A DNA stretch of 64,000 nt from Stigmatella aurantiaca (GCF_900109545.1 NZ_FOAP01000001.1:1-64000); one strand, 5' to 3'; positions 18,825 through 27,143 are shown, numbered from the stretch's first letter. Numbers and translations: made by a program. Notes: generated by a model not told the origin, from the sequence alone.

Positions 18825-20438
18825 CTAGTCCTTCGTGCAGACCACGTCGTCCACCTGGAGGTGGTCGCGGTCCGCCACGCTGCGGCTGGGATAGAGGAGC
18901 AGGCGCCAGTCACGCACGTTGCCGGTGAAGCGGAAGAACACCGGCTCCCAGGCATCGCTGTCCACCGTGATGAAGTCCGTCTGGGGGCTCCAGCCGGCGC
19001 TCGAGTAGATGCGGTGGCGGATGGTGCCGTGGCCCCTCACCCGGTACGAGCAGGAGTAGTTGCCGGCCGGCACGTTGAACTTCTGGAGCGTGAAGCGCTC
19101 GGCGGTCTGGAGGGGGACGACGAACTGGAGTGCACGCGAGCCCCCGTGCACCGCCTGCGTGTAGGGCACCAGGCGCGAGGGCTTGATCTCCGAGCCCGGA
19201 TCCGCGACGCCGTTGTCCAGCCCGTACCAGAAGTCGGGAATGTATGGAGTGCCGTAGTACGGAATGGACGTGTGGCTCCAGTTCTCGAAGCCGCCGTTGC
19301 GGAGGATGTTCGCGGGATGCTCGGCGGAGACACAGCGCCGGGTCGCCGGGTCGCAGGCGGGCAGGGCGCCGCGGCAGTCATAGGTGGTGAAGCAGGCCCC
19401 CGGGGACAGCTCACACACGCCCGTCGTGGGGTTGCAGCTCGTCGCCGGGTTGTTGCAGACGACGCCCGCGCATGGATTGCCTTCCACGCAGAGGTGCGAG
19501 GCGGTGTCACAGACGGGCGTCTGCGGAGTGCTGGCGCAATCCGCGTGGCGGACGCAGCGGTTCGCCGCGGTCACGCACGTGTGGGCCGCATCGCAGGTCT
19601 GCCATGGGCTGCACTGGGTGGCGTCGTTGCAGCGGCCGGAGAGCGGCTCACAGGCCGCGGTGGCGTTCACGCAGCGCTCCCAGGACTGGCAGCTGACCCC
19701 GTCACACGGCTCCGGGGCGCGAGTGCAGCGCACGTCGTCGAGGCTCAGGTGGTCGCCCTGGGTGTTGCGGAGGCTGAAGATGAGCTCGAAGGTGTCGTAG
19801 ACGGGGTTGGCGAGGTTGAAGGCGTACGACACCCGGGTCCAGTCCTGTGTCTCGACCGTGGTGTAGCTCGAGTACGAGGAGTAGTCGGTGCCGAAGAAGG
19901 CGTTGCGGACCTCACCGGATCCCCGCACCTGGTAGGTGCAGGAGTAGCGGCCTGCGGGCATGGACTTCGCGACGGTGGTGAAGCGCTTGTGTGTCCCCGA
20001 GGCATTGCTCAGCCGGACCGCGTTGAGGCCGTGGGAGGGACTCGCCGTCACCTTCTGCACCGCGTCGCTGGTGAGGTTCGACGTGCTGCCCAGCCATTGG
20101 GAGGGAAGCGTGCCGGGCCATTCCTCGAAGCTCCAGTTGTCGAGGACGCTCGGCCCGGCGTCAGGCGTCCCGGTGCCCGCGTCAGGCGTCTCAGTGCCCG
20201 CGTCCGGAACCTCCGTGCCCGCGTCAGGCGTCTCGGTACCCGCGTCCGGAACCTCCGTGCCCGAATCAGGCGTCTCATCCGTGCCTGAATCTGGCGCCTC
20301 GGTGCCAGCATCCGGCTGCGGCGTGCCCGCGTCCGGTTGTGACGGACCGGGCTCAGAGGGCCCTTCTGGATCCGTCGAATCACCGCAGGCGGCCAGCAGG
20401 ACCATCAGCGACGTCAGGCACACTCGGAACAACTTCAC
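18825..20438 (-). CDS. Cys-rich lipoprotein with PDAGT repeats and two carbohydrate-binding-like domains
   Basis: 537 residues from a GTG preceded by GGAGG; the longer frame adds 13 residues before the signal peptide. The signal (KLFRVCLTSLMVLLAACGDS) ends in lipobox LAAC. A linker of imperfect PDAGTE/PDSGTE repeats follows, then two similar beta-sandwich-like domains (VLDNWSFEEWPGTLPSQW... and ILRNGGFENWSHTSIPYYG..., each ending in a DHLxxDDVxCT motif), which look like carbohydrate-binding modules. Between them is a cysteine-rich segment of short CxxxxxC units (CNDATQCSPWQTC, CVRHADCASTPQTPVC). Such Cys-rich, PDAG-linked surface lipoproteins are common in myxobacteria. The ligand is unknown. 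It converges with the NRPS operon. Confidence 0.78.
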   Translation of the reverse strand: MKLFRVCLTSLMVLLAACGDSTDPEGPSEPGPSQPDAGTPQPDAGTEAPDSGTDETPDSGTEVPDAGTETPDAGTEVPDAGTETPDAGTGTPDAGPSVLDNWSFEEWPGTLPSQWLGSTSNLTSDAVQKVTASPSHGLNAVRLSNASGTHKRFTTVAKSMPAGRYSCTYQVRGSGEVRNAFFGTDYSSYSSYTTVETQDWTRVSYAFNLANPVYDTFELIFSLRNTQGDHLSLDDVRCTRAPEPCDGVSCQSWERCVNATAACEPLSGRCNDATQCSPWQTCDAAHTCVTAANRCVRHADCASTPQTPVCDTASHLCVEGNPCAGVVCNNPATSCNPTTGVCELSPGACFTTYDCRGALPACDPATRRCVSAEHPANILRNGGFENWSHTSIPYYGTPYIPDFWYGLDNGVADPGSEIKPSRLVPYTQAVHGGSRALQFVVPLQTAERFTLQKFNVPAGNYSCSYRVRGHGTIRHRIYSSAGWSPQTDFITVDSDAWEPVFFRFTGNVRDWRLLLYPSRSVADRDHLQVDDVVCTKD

Positions 20439-20799
20439 AGCAAGCCTCCAGCTTCCAGGGAACGAGTCCCTCAGCATCTCCGATATGCCTGAACGGGTCC
20501 AACGCCGGTGAAATACAAAGACTCAGTGTCAAAAGCAGGCTCACTCAGTGGGCGGTGGGCAGCGGCACCTCGCGCAGTGCTGCTCGATGAATCCCGGAGT
20601 CACTTCCAGGGGCTCGCCGACCTTGTCGAGGGCGAGTCAGAGAGGACGGCCCCGGTTCTCCGTGCGACAACGCCGGAGTCCGGGCGAAATCGATGGCGTC
20701 TGTGTCTGGTTCTATTCGGGTCAGCAGCAGCAACCAGGAGGGCCGCGAGGGGAAGTCAGCAGGAGCGGACTCGGCTCAAAGCGGCGGGTTGTTCTGCAT
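20439..20799. other. Intergenic stretch between lipoprotein gene and island repeat
   Basis: No gene is supported. It should carry the promoter of the minus-strand lipoprotein gene, but no clear consensus stands out. The right part runs into the second RNA-gene-like fragment. Confidence 0.3.
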
Positions 20800-20845
20800 G
20801 GAAGCAGCGGCAATCGAACCCGCCGCTCGGGGCCTCTGGCGAGAG
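20800..20845 (-). repeat. tmRNA/tRNA 3'-end-like fragment, copy 2
   Basis: On the minus strand: GCGGGTTCGATTGCCGC then TGCTTCCA, a T-arm with one stem mismatch and an acceptor 3' strand. It is shorter and more diverged than copy 1, in the same orientation. It sits 55 bases beyond the end of the DUF4265 immunity gene, on its 3' side. Confidence 0.45.
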
Positions 20846-20900
20846 CGCTCCGAGCTGGCGGCGCTGTCCGGGTTCATGTGCCTGCATGGTGCACCCTGGA

Positions 20901-21362
20901 TCAAACTTGAGGCAGACAGGCTTCCTCGTAGCCCCAGCGGTCCTGCTCCTGGCCGGCGTCCAGCACCTTCCTGAGCGCCTGCGACGACAAGGAAGGGGGA
21001 ACGTCGACGGCAATCAAGCGGGGGAGATGACTTAGCTCCGATGAACACCCCAGTTGCCTGAAAAGATCGCGTACGGCCTGTACGTCAGACGTCTCATTGA
21101 CGATGAGCCGGATCGTGCCGTGCCCCGAGGGCTGGACGACCTCCTTGTAGCGGAAGACGCCCTCTTCGGGAGTCGCGGACACGATGTCGTTCACCGCGAT
21201 GCCGTGCACGAAGAAGGGAATGTTGTCGATCTGGAAGAGCCCGTCGCCAATCCGGACAGCCCAGAGCGTCTCCGCAGACGCTGGAGGGTAGCCATCTTCG
21301 TCTTGCTCCAGATCGAACAACACCTTGACGTATTGATCACTCCCGCGAGCATTCATAGCCAT
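20901..21362 (-). CDS. DUF4265 protein, probable immunity protein for the HNH toxin
   Basis: 153 residues from the ATG at 21362 (MAMNARGSDQYVKVLFDLEQ). The body has the DUF4265 pattern: a VLFDLEQDEDGYPP start, ETLWAVRIGDGLFQIDNIPF, GIAVNDIVSATP and a C-terminal alpha/beta half (RDLFRQLGCSSELS, LIAVDVPPSLS). It lies 7 bases downstream of the HNH gene on the same strand, the usual toxin-then-immunity order. DUF4265 proteins often sit beside secreted toxins in myxobacteria and actinomycetes. Immunity is inferred from that context, not from a motif. The frame is open far upstream, but earlier starts would overlap the HNH gene. Confidence 0.75.
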   Translation of the reverse strand: MAMNARGSDQYVKVLFDLEQDEDGYPPASAETLWAVRIGDGLFQIDNIPFFVHGIAVNDIVSATPEEGVFRYKEVVQPSGHGTIRLIVNETSDVQAVRDLFRQLGCSSELSHLPRLIAVDVPPSLSSQALRKVLDAGQEQDRWGYEEACLPQV

Positions 21363-21369
21363 GCCGCTC

Positions 21370-21804
21370 TCACTGCTCGTTGTCACCTTTCTTGATGTTG
21401 CACTCTCGGCACAGGACCTGTCCGTTTTCAGGATCGTTTGTCCCACCTTTGGCCCTGGGGACGACGTGATCGACGTGGGTCTCGTTCTTGGGGGGCGTGA
21501 CGCCCTTCTTGTGCTGTTCCGCTGAAACAGTCTCAAGACCGCAACTTTCGCATTGGGTCTTGCCTTCGTTACGAGAAGCGTTGTCCTGCTTGACCAGGGC
21601 CTTTTTCTTCTGGGTGAAGCGTCCGCCTGGCCGCCCTCCAGCCACAACTTCCGGCGGTGTTGCCTGAGGGGCTTCATACCAAGGAAGGCCGCCCACCTTG
21701 TTTACATGGGCTGCCTGCTGGAGAGCAGAACTCCATGCCACGCCAGGGCTGCCTGTAAGCAGCAGGAGACTGAGCAAAAGAATCACGGGAGCGGGCCAGC
21801 GCAT
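21370..21804 (-). CDS. Secreted HNH endonuclease, probable polymorphic toxin
   Basis: 144 residues. The N-terminus MRWPAPVILLLSLLLL is an export signal with no lipobox cysteine. The C-terminal half is an HNH nuclease: CESCG, then HVDHVVPRAKGGTND (the HxDH and G of the HNH core), then VLCRECNIKKGDN with the second CxxC zinc pair and the final N. An exported nuclease of this size with a DUF4265 gene directly behind it fits a small antibacterial effector pair. The first about 70 residues (HVNKVGGLPWYEAPQATPP) are probably a delivery segment. Target DNA or RNA is inference. Base composition is lower in GC than the chromosome proper. Confidence 0.8.
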   Translation of the reverse strand: MRWPAPVILLLSLLLLTGSPGVAWSSALQQAAHVNKVGGLPWYEAPQATPPEVVAGGRPGGRFTQKKKALVKQDNASRNEGKTQCESCGLETVSAEQHKKGVTPPKNETHVDHVVPRAKGGTNDPENGQVLCRECNIKKGDNEQ

Positions 21805-21901
21805 GTCTGCATGATGCGTGATGGCGGCAAGAAGAACCAGGAGGATTTTGAGGGGAGAAACTGGGCGGACGGCTTGCTCACCTGAGGCATCCCCTCATAT
21901 G

Positions 21902-22618
21902 CTACCTGCTGTGTGGCCCATCAAGGAATTGCAGGGCTGTTGAGGTGAATGGAACCTTGGGATCATAGATAGGAACGTGGTCTCCGCCAGGAATAATCCA
22001 TAACGCTGCATCCGGTATGGAACGGTAGATGCTTACAGGAATTTCAACGGGGAAAAAGCGGTCGCGATCACCGTGCACAACGAGCGTACGAGCTGCAATG
22101 GTTGATAAACTTTGTGCAGTGAAATTCATATCGTCGTAGTCTTCGCTTAACGCATTGAACTGCGCAATGAGTTGACGAATTTGTTCATCACCGCGGTGTG
22201 CGCACTCCCGATACATCGCTTGCACTTGTTGGGGCATGGTGCCAAACGAAGCTCTACGCATGATGGTCCTTGCCTGATCGGGAAAATGGGATGTTGCACT
22301 AATCAACACCATTGAGTCGATGCGCTTGGGTTGGCTCGTCGCCATATGAAGGAGCGCCATGCCGCCAGAACTCATACCCATGGCCGAGAAGTGATCGACC
22401 CCTAACTTTTCAAGCAAGAGGAACACGTCACCGGCCGCTTCCCGATGCGTGAACTTGTTCTCGGGATTGGTGGATCGACCATGGCCACGCAGATCTACGA
22501 TGATCAGTCGATGGCGCTCTGAGAGCTTGGCGGTAAAGGGATGCCAGTTTCGTGCACAACCGCCAAATCCATGCAAGAGCACCAGGGGCTTTCCAGCTCC
22601 GTACTCCTCATAATACAT
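21902..22618 (-). CDS. Alpha/beta hydrolase, possibly N-terminally truncated
   Basis: 238 residues of a classical alpha/beta-hydrolase fold: oxyanion region LVLLHGFGGCARNW, DLRGHGRS, nucleophile elbow GMSSGG, acid VVHGDRDRFFP and catalytic His in PGGDHVP. The substrate cannot be told; esterase, lactonase or C-C hydrolase are all possible. Family members usually begin with a short strand such as TVQIDGIE before MYYEEYG. That sequence is present just upstream in frame, but without an ATG, GTG or TTG before a TAG stop, so the N-terminus may have been cut when this piece landed here. Third-position use of A and T is clearly higher than in neighbouring genes, a sign of transfer. Confidence 0.75.
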   Translation of the reverse strand: MYYEEYGAGKPLVLLHGFGGCARNWHPFTAKLSERHRLIIVDLRGHGRSTNPENKFTHREAAGDVFLLLEKLGVDHFSAMGMSSGGMALLHMATSQPKRIDSMVLISATSHFPDQARTIMRRASFGTMPQQVQAMYRECAHRGDEQIRQLIAQFNALSEDYDDMNFTAQSLSTIAARTLVVHGDRDRFFPVEIPVSIYRSIPDAALWIIPGGDHVPIYDPKVPFTSTALQFLDGPHSR

Positions 22619-22660
22619 CTCAATGCCGTCGATTTGAACGGTGTGCCCCCGCGTGGATGT

Positions 22661-23098
22661 CTATTTCGAGGGGGGCTTGCGTGCTTTGGGTCTCATGGGT
22701 ATCGGCCGCTCTGTTGCACAAGACTCCGGTGGGGGCAACCACCTTGTGCAGCAGCAGCCCGTCCTTAGCCCATCAGAGCGAGTCCTTGAAGTGCGACAGG
22801 CTGGGGTTGGTGCCGCGATGGTCAGCCCTGTCACCACGGCGCTGGATACGAGCAGCGTGTGCCCCAGCTTGTAGCGGTTGAAGAGGGCATCCAGTACGGC
22901 GAGCAGTTGGAAGCGCGGCTCCGGCCAGTGAAGGCCCTCCATCTCCACGTAGAAGATGGGCCCCAGGCTGGCGAGGGCCAGCAGTAGCATCACGAGGCCC
23001 CGCAGTGCGGATCGCTGGGAAGCGGTAGGCGGGGCCGCTACCTCCGACAGCTCCCTGCCTCCGGCAACTCCCCGCTGGGCCCTGGGCCGATCCCCACC
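22661..23098 (-). pseudogene. Remnant of a small membrane protein
   Basis: The minus-strand frame reads from a stop near 23098 through ETWRPYGGDRPRAQRGV..., then a hydrophobic segment LVMLLLALASLGPIFYVEME and RFQLLAVLDALFNRYKLGHT with a second hydrophobic stretch, before it runs into low-complexity sequence next to the hydrolase. There is no credible start codon at the left of the recognisable part and the end looks replaced. I do not recognise the family. It is probably a gene fragment truncated by arrival of the hydrolase segment. Confidence 0.35.
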
Positions 23099-23310
23099 GT
23101 AAGGCCTCCATGTCTCCTATCGTTCATGGATTCGACGCTCGGCCGGACAGGGACGGTGGGATGAGGCACGATAGGCGGCTGGCAGGGGAGGTCGAACCCG
23201 CGCTGGCAGAGGTTCGACGCGGTGGAGTTCAGGGCGTTCGGCCCAATTTCGCCGAAGAGGACGGCACCGTGAGGCCTTGAATCATGGCTGCCTGTGAGAG
23301 AAGGACCACC

Positions 23311-23970
23311 ATGAATCGGTCAAGAATGCTGCTCGTGAGCTTGGCGGTGGTTCTTTCCGGCTGCGCAGCAACCGGATGGGGTGCTCAGGGCGGAAGCGGC
23401 CCTTCTGGGGAAGTCGTTCCCTCGTTCTCGCCTGGGGCGATCGTTTTCGTTGAAGGCCCGGATGAAAAGCACGGCGAACGGCGCTCGGGAGCGTTCCTGC
23501 CAGCCGAGTGCCTGGAGATGTGGCCGCGGGAAGAGGCGATTGCTGCCCGGGAGATTGTGCTTGTTGGCCGTTCTTCCCGCAGAGGGCCAAGAGGAGGCGT
23601 ACGGCAACCGCCACTCCTCAATCCGAGACCGCCCTATGACCCACTCCGTGATTGGAGGCAGCGGCCACCGGACCCACGGGTTGTGGAGCAGGCACGTCAA
23701 CTCTACCGTCAGAGGCTGGCCGAAGCGCAGGAGAGATACCTCAACAGTAAGGGGTACCAGGACCACCACGCTGTTCCGCTCTACTTGGGCGGAACTAGAA
23801 AGGGGCAGACCTTTCGGCCGCACACGGCCTACCACCAGGCCATCACGCAGGAATTCCGGCGGGAGTGGCCTTATGGCCAAGATCCGCCGCGACCTCAGCA
23901 ACTCGCGGAGATCATGGTACGCGTCTACTCGAAGTACCCAATCCCTCAGCTCATAGGCGTCGAGCCATAG
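23311..23970 (+). CDS. SitA-like polymorphic toxin lipoprotein (TIGR02269 type)
   Basis: 219 residues. The start is the ATG at 23311 behind GAAGGACC; the signal MNRSRMLLVSLAVVLSGC ends in a lipobox (C18). A Pro/Arg-rich middle is followed by a C-terminal nuclease-like domain: GYQDHHAVPLYLGG (H152, H153), FRPHTAYHQAITQEFR and a VRVYSKYPIPQLIG tail. This is the pattern I associate with the Myxococcus paralogous lipoprotein family TIGR02269, to which SitA toxins delivered by outer-membrane exchange belong. The next gene starts 2 bases later and is the probable immunity factor. Family assignment is from memory of conserved blocks. Confidence 0.75.
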   Translation: MNRSRMLLVSLAVVLSGCAATGWGAQGGSGPSGEVVPSFSPGAIVFVEGPDEKHGERRSGAFLPAECLEMWPREEAIAAREIVLVGRSSRRGPRGGVRQPPLLNPRPPYDPLRDWRQRPPDPRVVEQARQLYRQRLAEAQERYLNSKGYQDHHAVPLYLGGTRKGQTFRPHTAYHQAITQEFRREWPYGQDPPRPQQLAEIMVRVYSKYPIPQLIGVEP

Positions 23971-23972
23971 CC

Positions 23973-24842
23973 ATGCGCGAAATCGTCGAGTTCCGCATCG
24001 CCGAGGAGCGTGCGCAGAAGTTCTTGGAAGCCGATCTAGGAGTGCGGCTTGGGGACTCTATTCGGAAAGTGGTACTGCCCCTGAATGATGAGCGCGTTCA
24101 GCGGATCGGAAAGCTTGAGCAAGAGCACCAACGAAAAGGCCGTGCCTTCTTCACCTACTGGCAGATTCACCGGCGTTACTCGAAAGGCGAACTTCAGTCG
24201 GCGGAACTGCTGAGGTTGGTGCTTCGCGCGCACTTCGAACCTACAGGCGCCATGTGCGGTACGGTGTACGATGAATCGCGCGAGTGCAGACACTGCGGGG
24301 CGGGGACTCGGCAGCTGTCGGACCTCATCCTGGATACCCGCAGCATCCCCAAGGGCAAGGACATGGCTCGCTCCCTTGCTGGGGAGATTGTTGTCTCCTC
24401 TAGGCTGGTGGAGGCCTGCCTAGAGCATGGGATCAGAGGAGCGGAGTTTCGGCCTGTGATGCACCGAGGACGCAAGGGGCTTGAGCCTTCTGGTTGGAGT
24501 CAGCTCGTCATGACGTCCAAGCCTCTGCGACTCACTGGTACGACTGTGACGGGCAATGACCTCTTCGACCTAGACGAGAAGAACGAGTACCGGTGTCCCC
24601 AAGGGCATACAGCGGGGCTTCGCCAGATTTCCGAGCTGTACGTGCAGCGGAGAAGCTGGGACGGGAGCGACTGGTGCCGTACGGACAAGCTATTTGGTCT
24701 TCGCCGCGGAGAGCTGCGCCCGGAGTCTAAGGTTTTGATCTCCCAGAAGTTGTGCCAGTTACTCGTGGGCATGAAGGCCAAGGGCTTCGAGATTGAGATG
24801 GCTCATGTCGAAGGACCGCGACTGAGCGTCCTGTCACCTTGA
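23973..24842 (+). CDS. Probable SitI-type immunity protein with CxxC zinc-ribbon motifs
   Basis: 289 residues, starting 2 bases after the toxin stop. No signal or membrane segment is seen, so it is cytoplasmic, as expected for an immunity protein. It has CRHCG in the first half (with a preceding MCGTV) and YRCPQGH in the second, a pattern reminiscent of the double-CxxCG paralogous family of Myxococcus that pairs with SitA toxins. Other blocks such as LSDLILDTRSIPKGKD and ACLEHGIRGAEFRPV are shared, as far as I recall, with myxobacterial immunity-like proteins. The gene ends 3 bases before the third RNA-gene-like repeat. Function is inferred from pairing. Confidence 0.65.
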   Translation: MREIVEFRIAEERAQKFLEADLGVRLGDSIRKVVLPLNDERVQRIGKLEQEHQRKGRAFFTYWQIHRRYSKGELQSAELLRLVLRAHFEPTGAMCGTVYDESRECRHCGAGTRQLSDLILDTRSIPKGKDMARSLAGEIVVSSRLVEACLEHGIRGAEFRPVMHRGRKGLEPSGWSQLVMTSKPLRLTGTTVTGNDLFDLDEKNEYRCPQGHTAGLRQISELYVQRRSWDGSDWCRTDKLFGLRRGELRPESKVLISQKLCQLLVGMKAKGFEIEMAHVEGPRLSVLSP

Positions 24843-24845
24843 AAT

Positions 24846-24912
24846 GGGAGGCAGCGGGAATCGAACTCGCGCCGGGCGGTGCGAAAACCTCAGCAGATTC
24901 GCGCCCTTCCTG
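24846..24912 (-). repeat. tmRNA/tRNA 3'-end-like fragment, copy 3 (direct repeat of copy 1)
   Basis: Same orientation as copy 1 and similar to it over about 67 bases, including the GCCGGGCGGT block and the CGCGCCC block beyond the T-arm. Minus strand: GCGAGTTCGATTCCCGCTGCCTCCC. The similarity reaches beyond the T-arm, so this is a true duplication and not chance tRNA likeness. With copy 1 it brackets about 24.6 kb containing the NRPS operon and the toxin genes. It starts 3 bases after the immunity gene stop. Confidence 0.6.
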
Positions 24913-25169
24913 TCCTGTCCCGTTCCAGGCCATTCCGCAGGTTCATGCGACAGATGCGCGACATGCCGGGGCGCTGCCGACGTGCTCAACGCCCCGGCTT
25001 CGTCCCGTTCGGGAAGGTGATGTTCCCGAGGGGGACAACGCGGGATCCGGGTGACTCCCAAACTTTGAGCGTGCAGGGGCAAGTGAGCCGCCCTGGCGCC
25101 CTCTCGGTGCCCACTTCAACGTTTCCATCGCGAGCGGGGCGGATGGGAGCCGCCTGCCCCGCTGGAGCG

Positions 25170-25335
25170 ACTGTGCCGCGATGGTGCATGCGGAGCGTTG
25201 GCGCTGGAGCGTTTGTCACGAGCGGAGGATGGCCGCATCGCCTATCGGATGAACGCCCGCTGCCGAACGGCACCACGCACCTGCTCTTCACCGGGGTGGA
25301 GCTTTTACGGCGTGTTCTGATCCCCCAAGCAGGCG
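25170..25335 (+). pseudogene. IS91-type transposase internal remnant
   Basis: One frame gives ALALERLSRAEDGRIAYRM and, after a frameshift near 25255, RPLPNGTTHLLFTGVELLRR, both characteristic of the middle of IS91-like Y2 transposases. The reading frame is broken and both ends of the gene are missing. It belongs to the same family as the C-terminal remnant at 1888-2140. The rest of 24913-25412 shows no gene. Confidence 0.5.
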
Positions 25336-25412
25336 AGGAGGCCAGGCGAAGCTGCTGCGCCACACCTGACGCAGGTGAACACGTCCACCGCGAAGGTCCT
25401 GCGCGTCAGTCA

Positions 25413-26150
25413 TCATGCGCGAGTCTGGTCGACAGCTCGGAAAATGCAGTGGCGTCGGCGATGAGTTGACGGCCCTTGGCGACGATGCCCTCGACCGCGT
25501 CGTCGCCGGCGACCCAACGCTTGGGCGGTTGCTTCATGTCCACGATGGAGATGAACGCGGACGCCAGCTTTTGGCGGTGGCCCGGCTCTTTCCCGTTGAA
25601 CCCCTTGACGCTCTCGGTGTGTTTTGGTGGTGGTGATGCCGAATGGCGCTACTTCGGGCGTGATCGACTCCATCCAACCCTCCAGCGCAAACTTCGAGGC
25701 CGCGAATATGGAGATGAACGGAGCGCCCACGATCCCAACCAGAGCACTGACGGTAACCACGTGCCCTCGGCGTTGAGCCCGCATAACCGGCAGGACCGCC
25801 CGGGTGACATTCAGGGTCCCGAAGAAGTTGACCTCCATCTGCGCTCGCACCTGCTCCGGCGACAGCGTCTCGAAAAATCCAGTGTAGAACCGGCCGGCGT
25901 TGTTGATCAGGACGTCAATAGACCCGAAGCGGTCTAGCGCCTTGCGAACTGCACCGTCGACAGCAGAGGGGTCGGTGACGTCCATGGCGAGTGCGAGCAA
26001 CCTCTCGTGCTCACCCACCTCGGCCGTCACCGCGACGTCGTCACGCGCCGTGGCGACGACGTTGTGTCCCGCCTCCAGCGCGGCCGTGACGAGGTCGCTG
26101 CCAATTCCACGCCCCGCGCCCGTAATGAACCACACTTTCTGACCCGTCAT
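25413..26150 (-). pseudogene. Short-chain dehydrogenase/reductase, disrupted near the C-terminus
   Basis: The first about 170 residues are a good SDR: FITGAGRGIGSDLV (cofactor loop), MDVTDPSAV, VLINNAGRFYTG, HVVTVSALVGIVGAP and the catalytic FAASKFALEGWMESI (a Phe sits at the usual Tyr position, so YxxxK is not canonical). After APFGIT the frame turns into Arg-rich nonsense. The expected C-terminus (KGFNGKEPGHRQKL, KQPPKRWVAGDDAVEGIVAK, LIADATAFSELSTRLA) is present in another frame down to 25413. The family's NPGxxRT segment is missing, so there is both a small deletion and a frameshift. It starts at 26150 behind GGAGGTAG. Confidence 0.7.
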
Positions 26151-26280
26151 TGTCTCTACCTCCCGTCTTCGTTTTTGATCGCCGTGCAGTGATGACGGCA
26201 ACCGGACGGACCGGCGTCAACATCAGCAAATCACCCAAGGCGGCACTTCGGTTACACGTTGCAAGCGACGCTGCGGCCGC

Positions 26281-27048
26281 TCACATGAACAATGTGCGAT
26301 GCACGCGGAGGACGAAGTCAGCAGGCGGAATCTCCTCGCCCAGATTCGGGAAGCGCTCGAGGAAGACTTCGGTGGCTAGATTGCGCCGCTTCGCCAGACG
26401 GTCTCGCTCGGCGCTCGCCAAAGCGGCGGGCAGTTCCTCGCGGGTCAGGTCGGTGCAGTAGCTGGGCGCGCCGGGCTGTTGCCGCCACGACTCGGCGAGC
26501 GTGCCCGCATCGACCGCATCGAAGCCGGTGTCCTCAACGAGTCGCATCCCGATCCTCCGATCCCGCTCACGGTCGGCCGCGACGGGGAGCGCGATGCGGC
26601 CGGGGCTTCCCGCCGGTCGGCCCTTGTTCACAAGGGAGTCCGTGACGAGCGAGTTCCACGCCTTGACGATCGGCCGGCCCAACTGCTCGACCACCCACAG
26701 GCTCTCGACCTGACCGGCGTCGATCGCGGCGATCCTGCCGTCCCGGAACGGATGGTAGTTCGACGTGTCCATGACGACCGTCTCGGCGGGCAAGGTGGTG
26801 AGCAGCGAGGCGATCTTGATCAAGGCCGTAGGCGGCGTCGACAGGATCACGACGTCCACGCCCTGCACCGCCTCGGCGGCGGTGACGGCCTTCGCGCCGG
26901 TCGCCACGGTCTCGGCGTCGATCGTCTCCGGGCCGCGCGAGTTGGCGACCTTCACGTCGTGGCCGGCCGCCGCCAGCTTCCTCGCCAGCGTCTTGCCGAT
27001 GGTTCCCGCGCCGAGGATCCCGATCTTCAACTTGTTCGTGTCGTTCAT
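26281..27048 (-). CDS. NAD(P)-binding oxidoreductase (F420-dependent reductase-like)
   Basis: 255 residues from the ATG at 27048 (MNDTNKLKIG). The N-terminal Rossmann fold reads KIGILGAGTIGKTLARKLAA with NSRGPETID at the cofactor-phosphate position, then VVILSTPPTALIKI and VVMDTSNYHPFRDG, the arrangement of the F420_oxidored family (NADPH-dependent F420 reductase-like and related dehydrogenases). WVVEQLGRPIVKAWNSLVTD, a conserved block of this family, follows. Substrate is unknown. It lies 95 bases downstream of a MarR gene on the same strand and upstream of the broken SDR, so the three form a probable regulated oxidoreductase cassette. Confidence 0.8.
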   Translation of the reverse strand: MNDTNKLKIGILGAGTIGKTLARKLAAAGHDVKVANSRGPETIDAETVATGAKAVTAAEAVQGVDVVILSTPPTALIKIASLLTTLPAETVVMDTSNYHPFRDGRIAAIDAGQVESLWVVEQLGRPIVKAWNSLVTDSLVNKGRPAGSPGRIALPVAADRERDRRIGMRLVEDTGFDAVDAGTLAESWRQQPGAPSYCTDLTREELPAALASAERDRLAKRRNLATEVFLERFPNLGEEIPPADFVLRVHRTLFM

Positions 27049-27143
27049 GGTCAGCCTGTCCTTCGAGAAAAGCGTGTACATGACGGCCCGGCCCGACCGG
27101 TCGGTGCGGGGACGTTCAGGGTCTGAAGCGGCACGCGGCGGCG

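Noticed and set aside
24879-25469. A plus-strand frame of 196 codons after the SitI-like gene
   Set aside because: It is a patchwork of an RNA-gene-like repeat, unknown sequence and a frameshifted transposase fragment, so not an intact gene.
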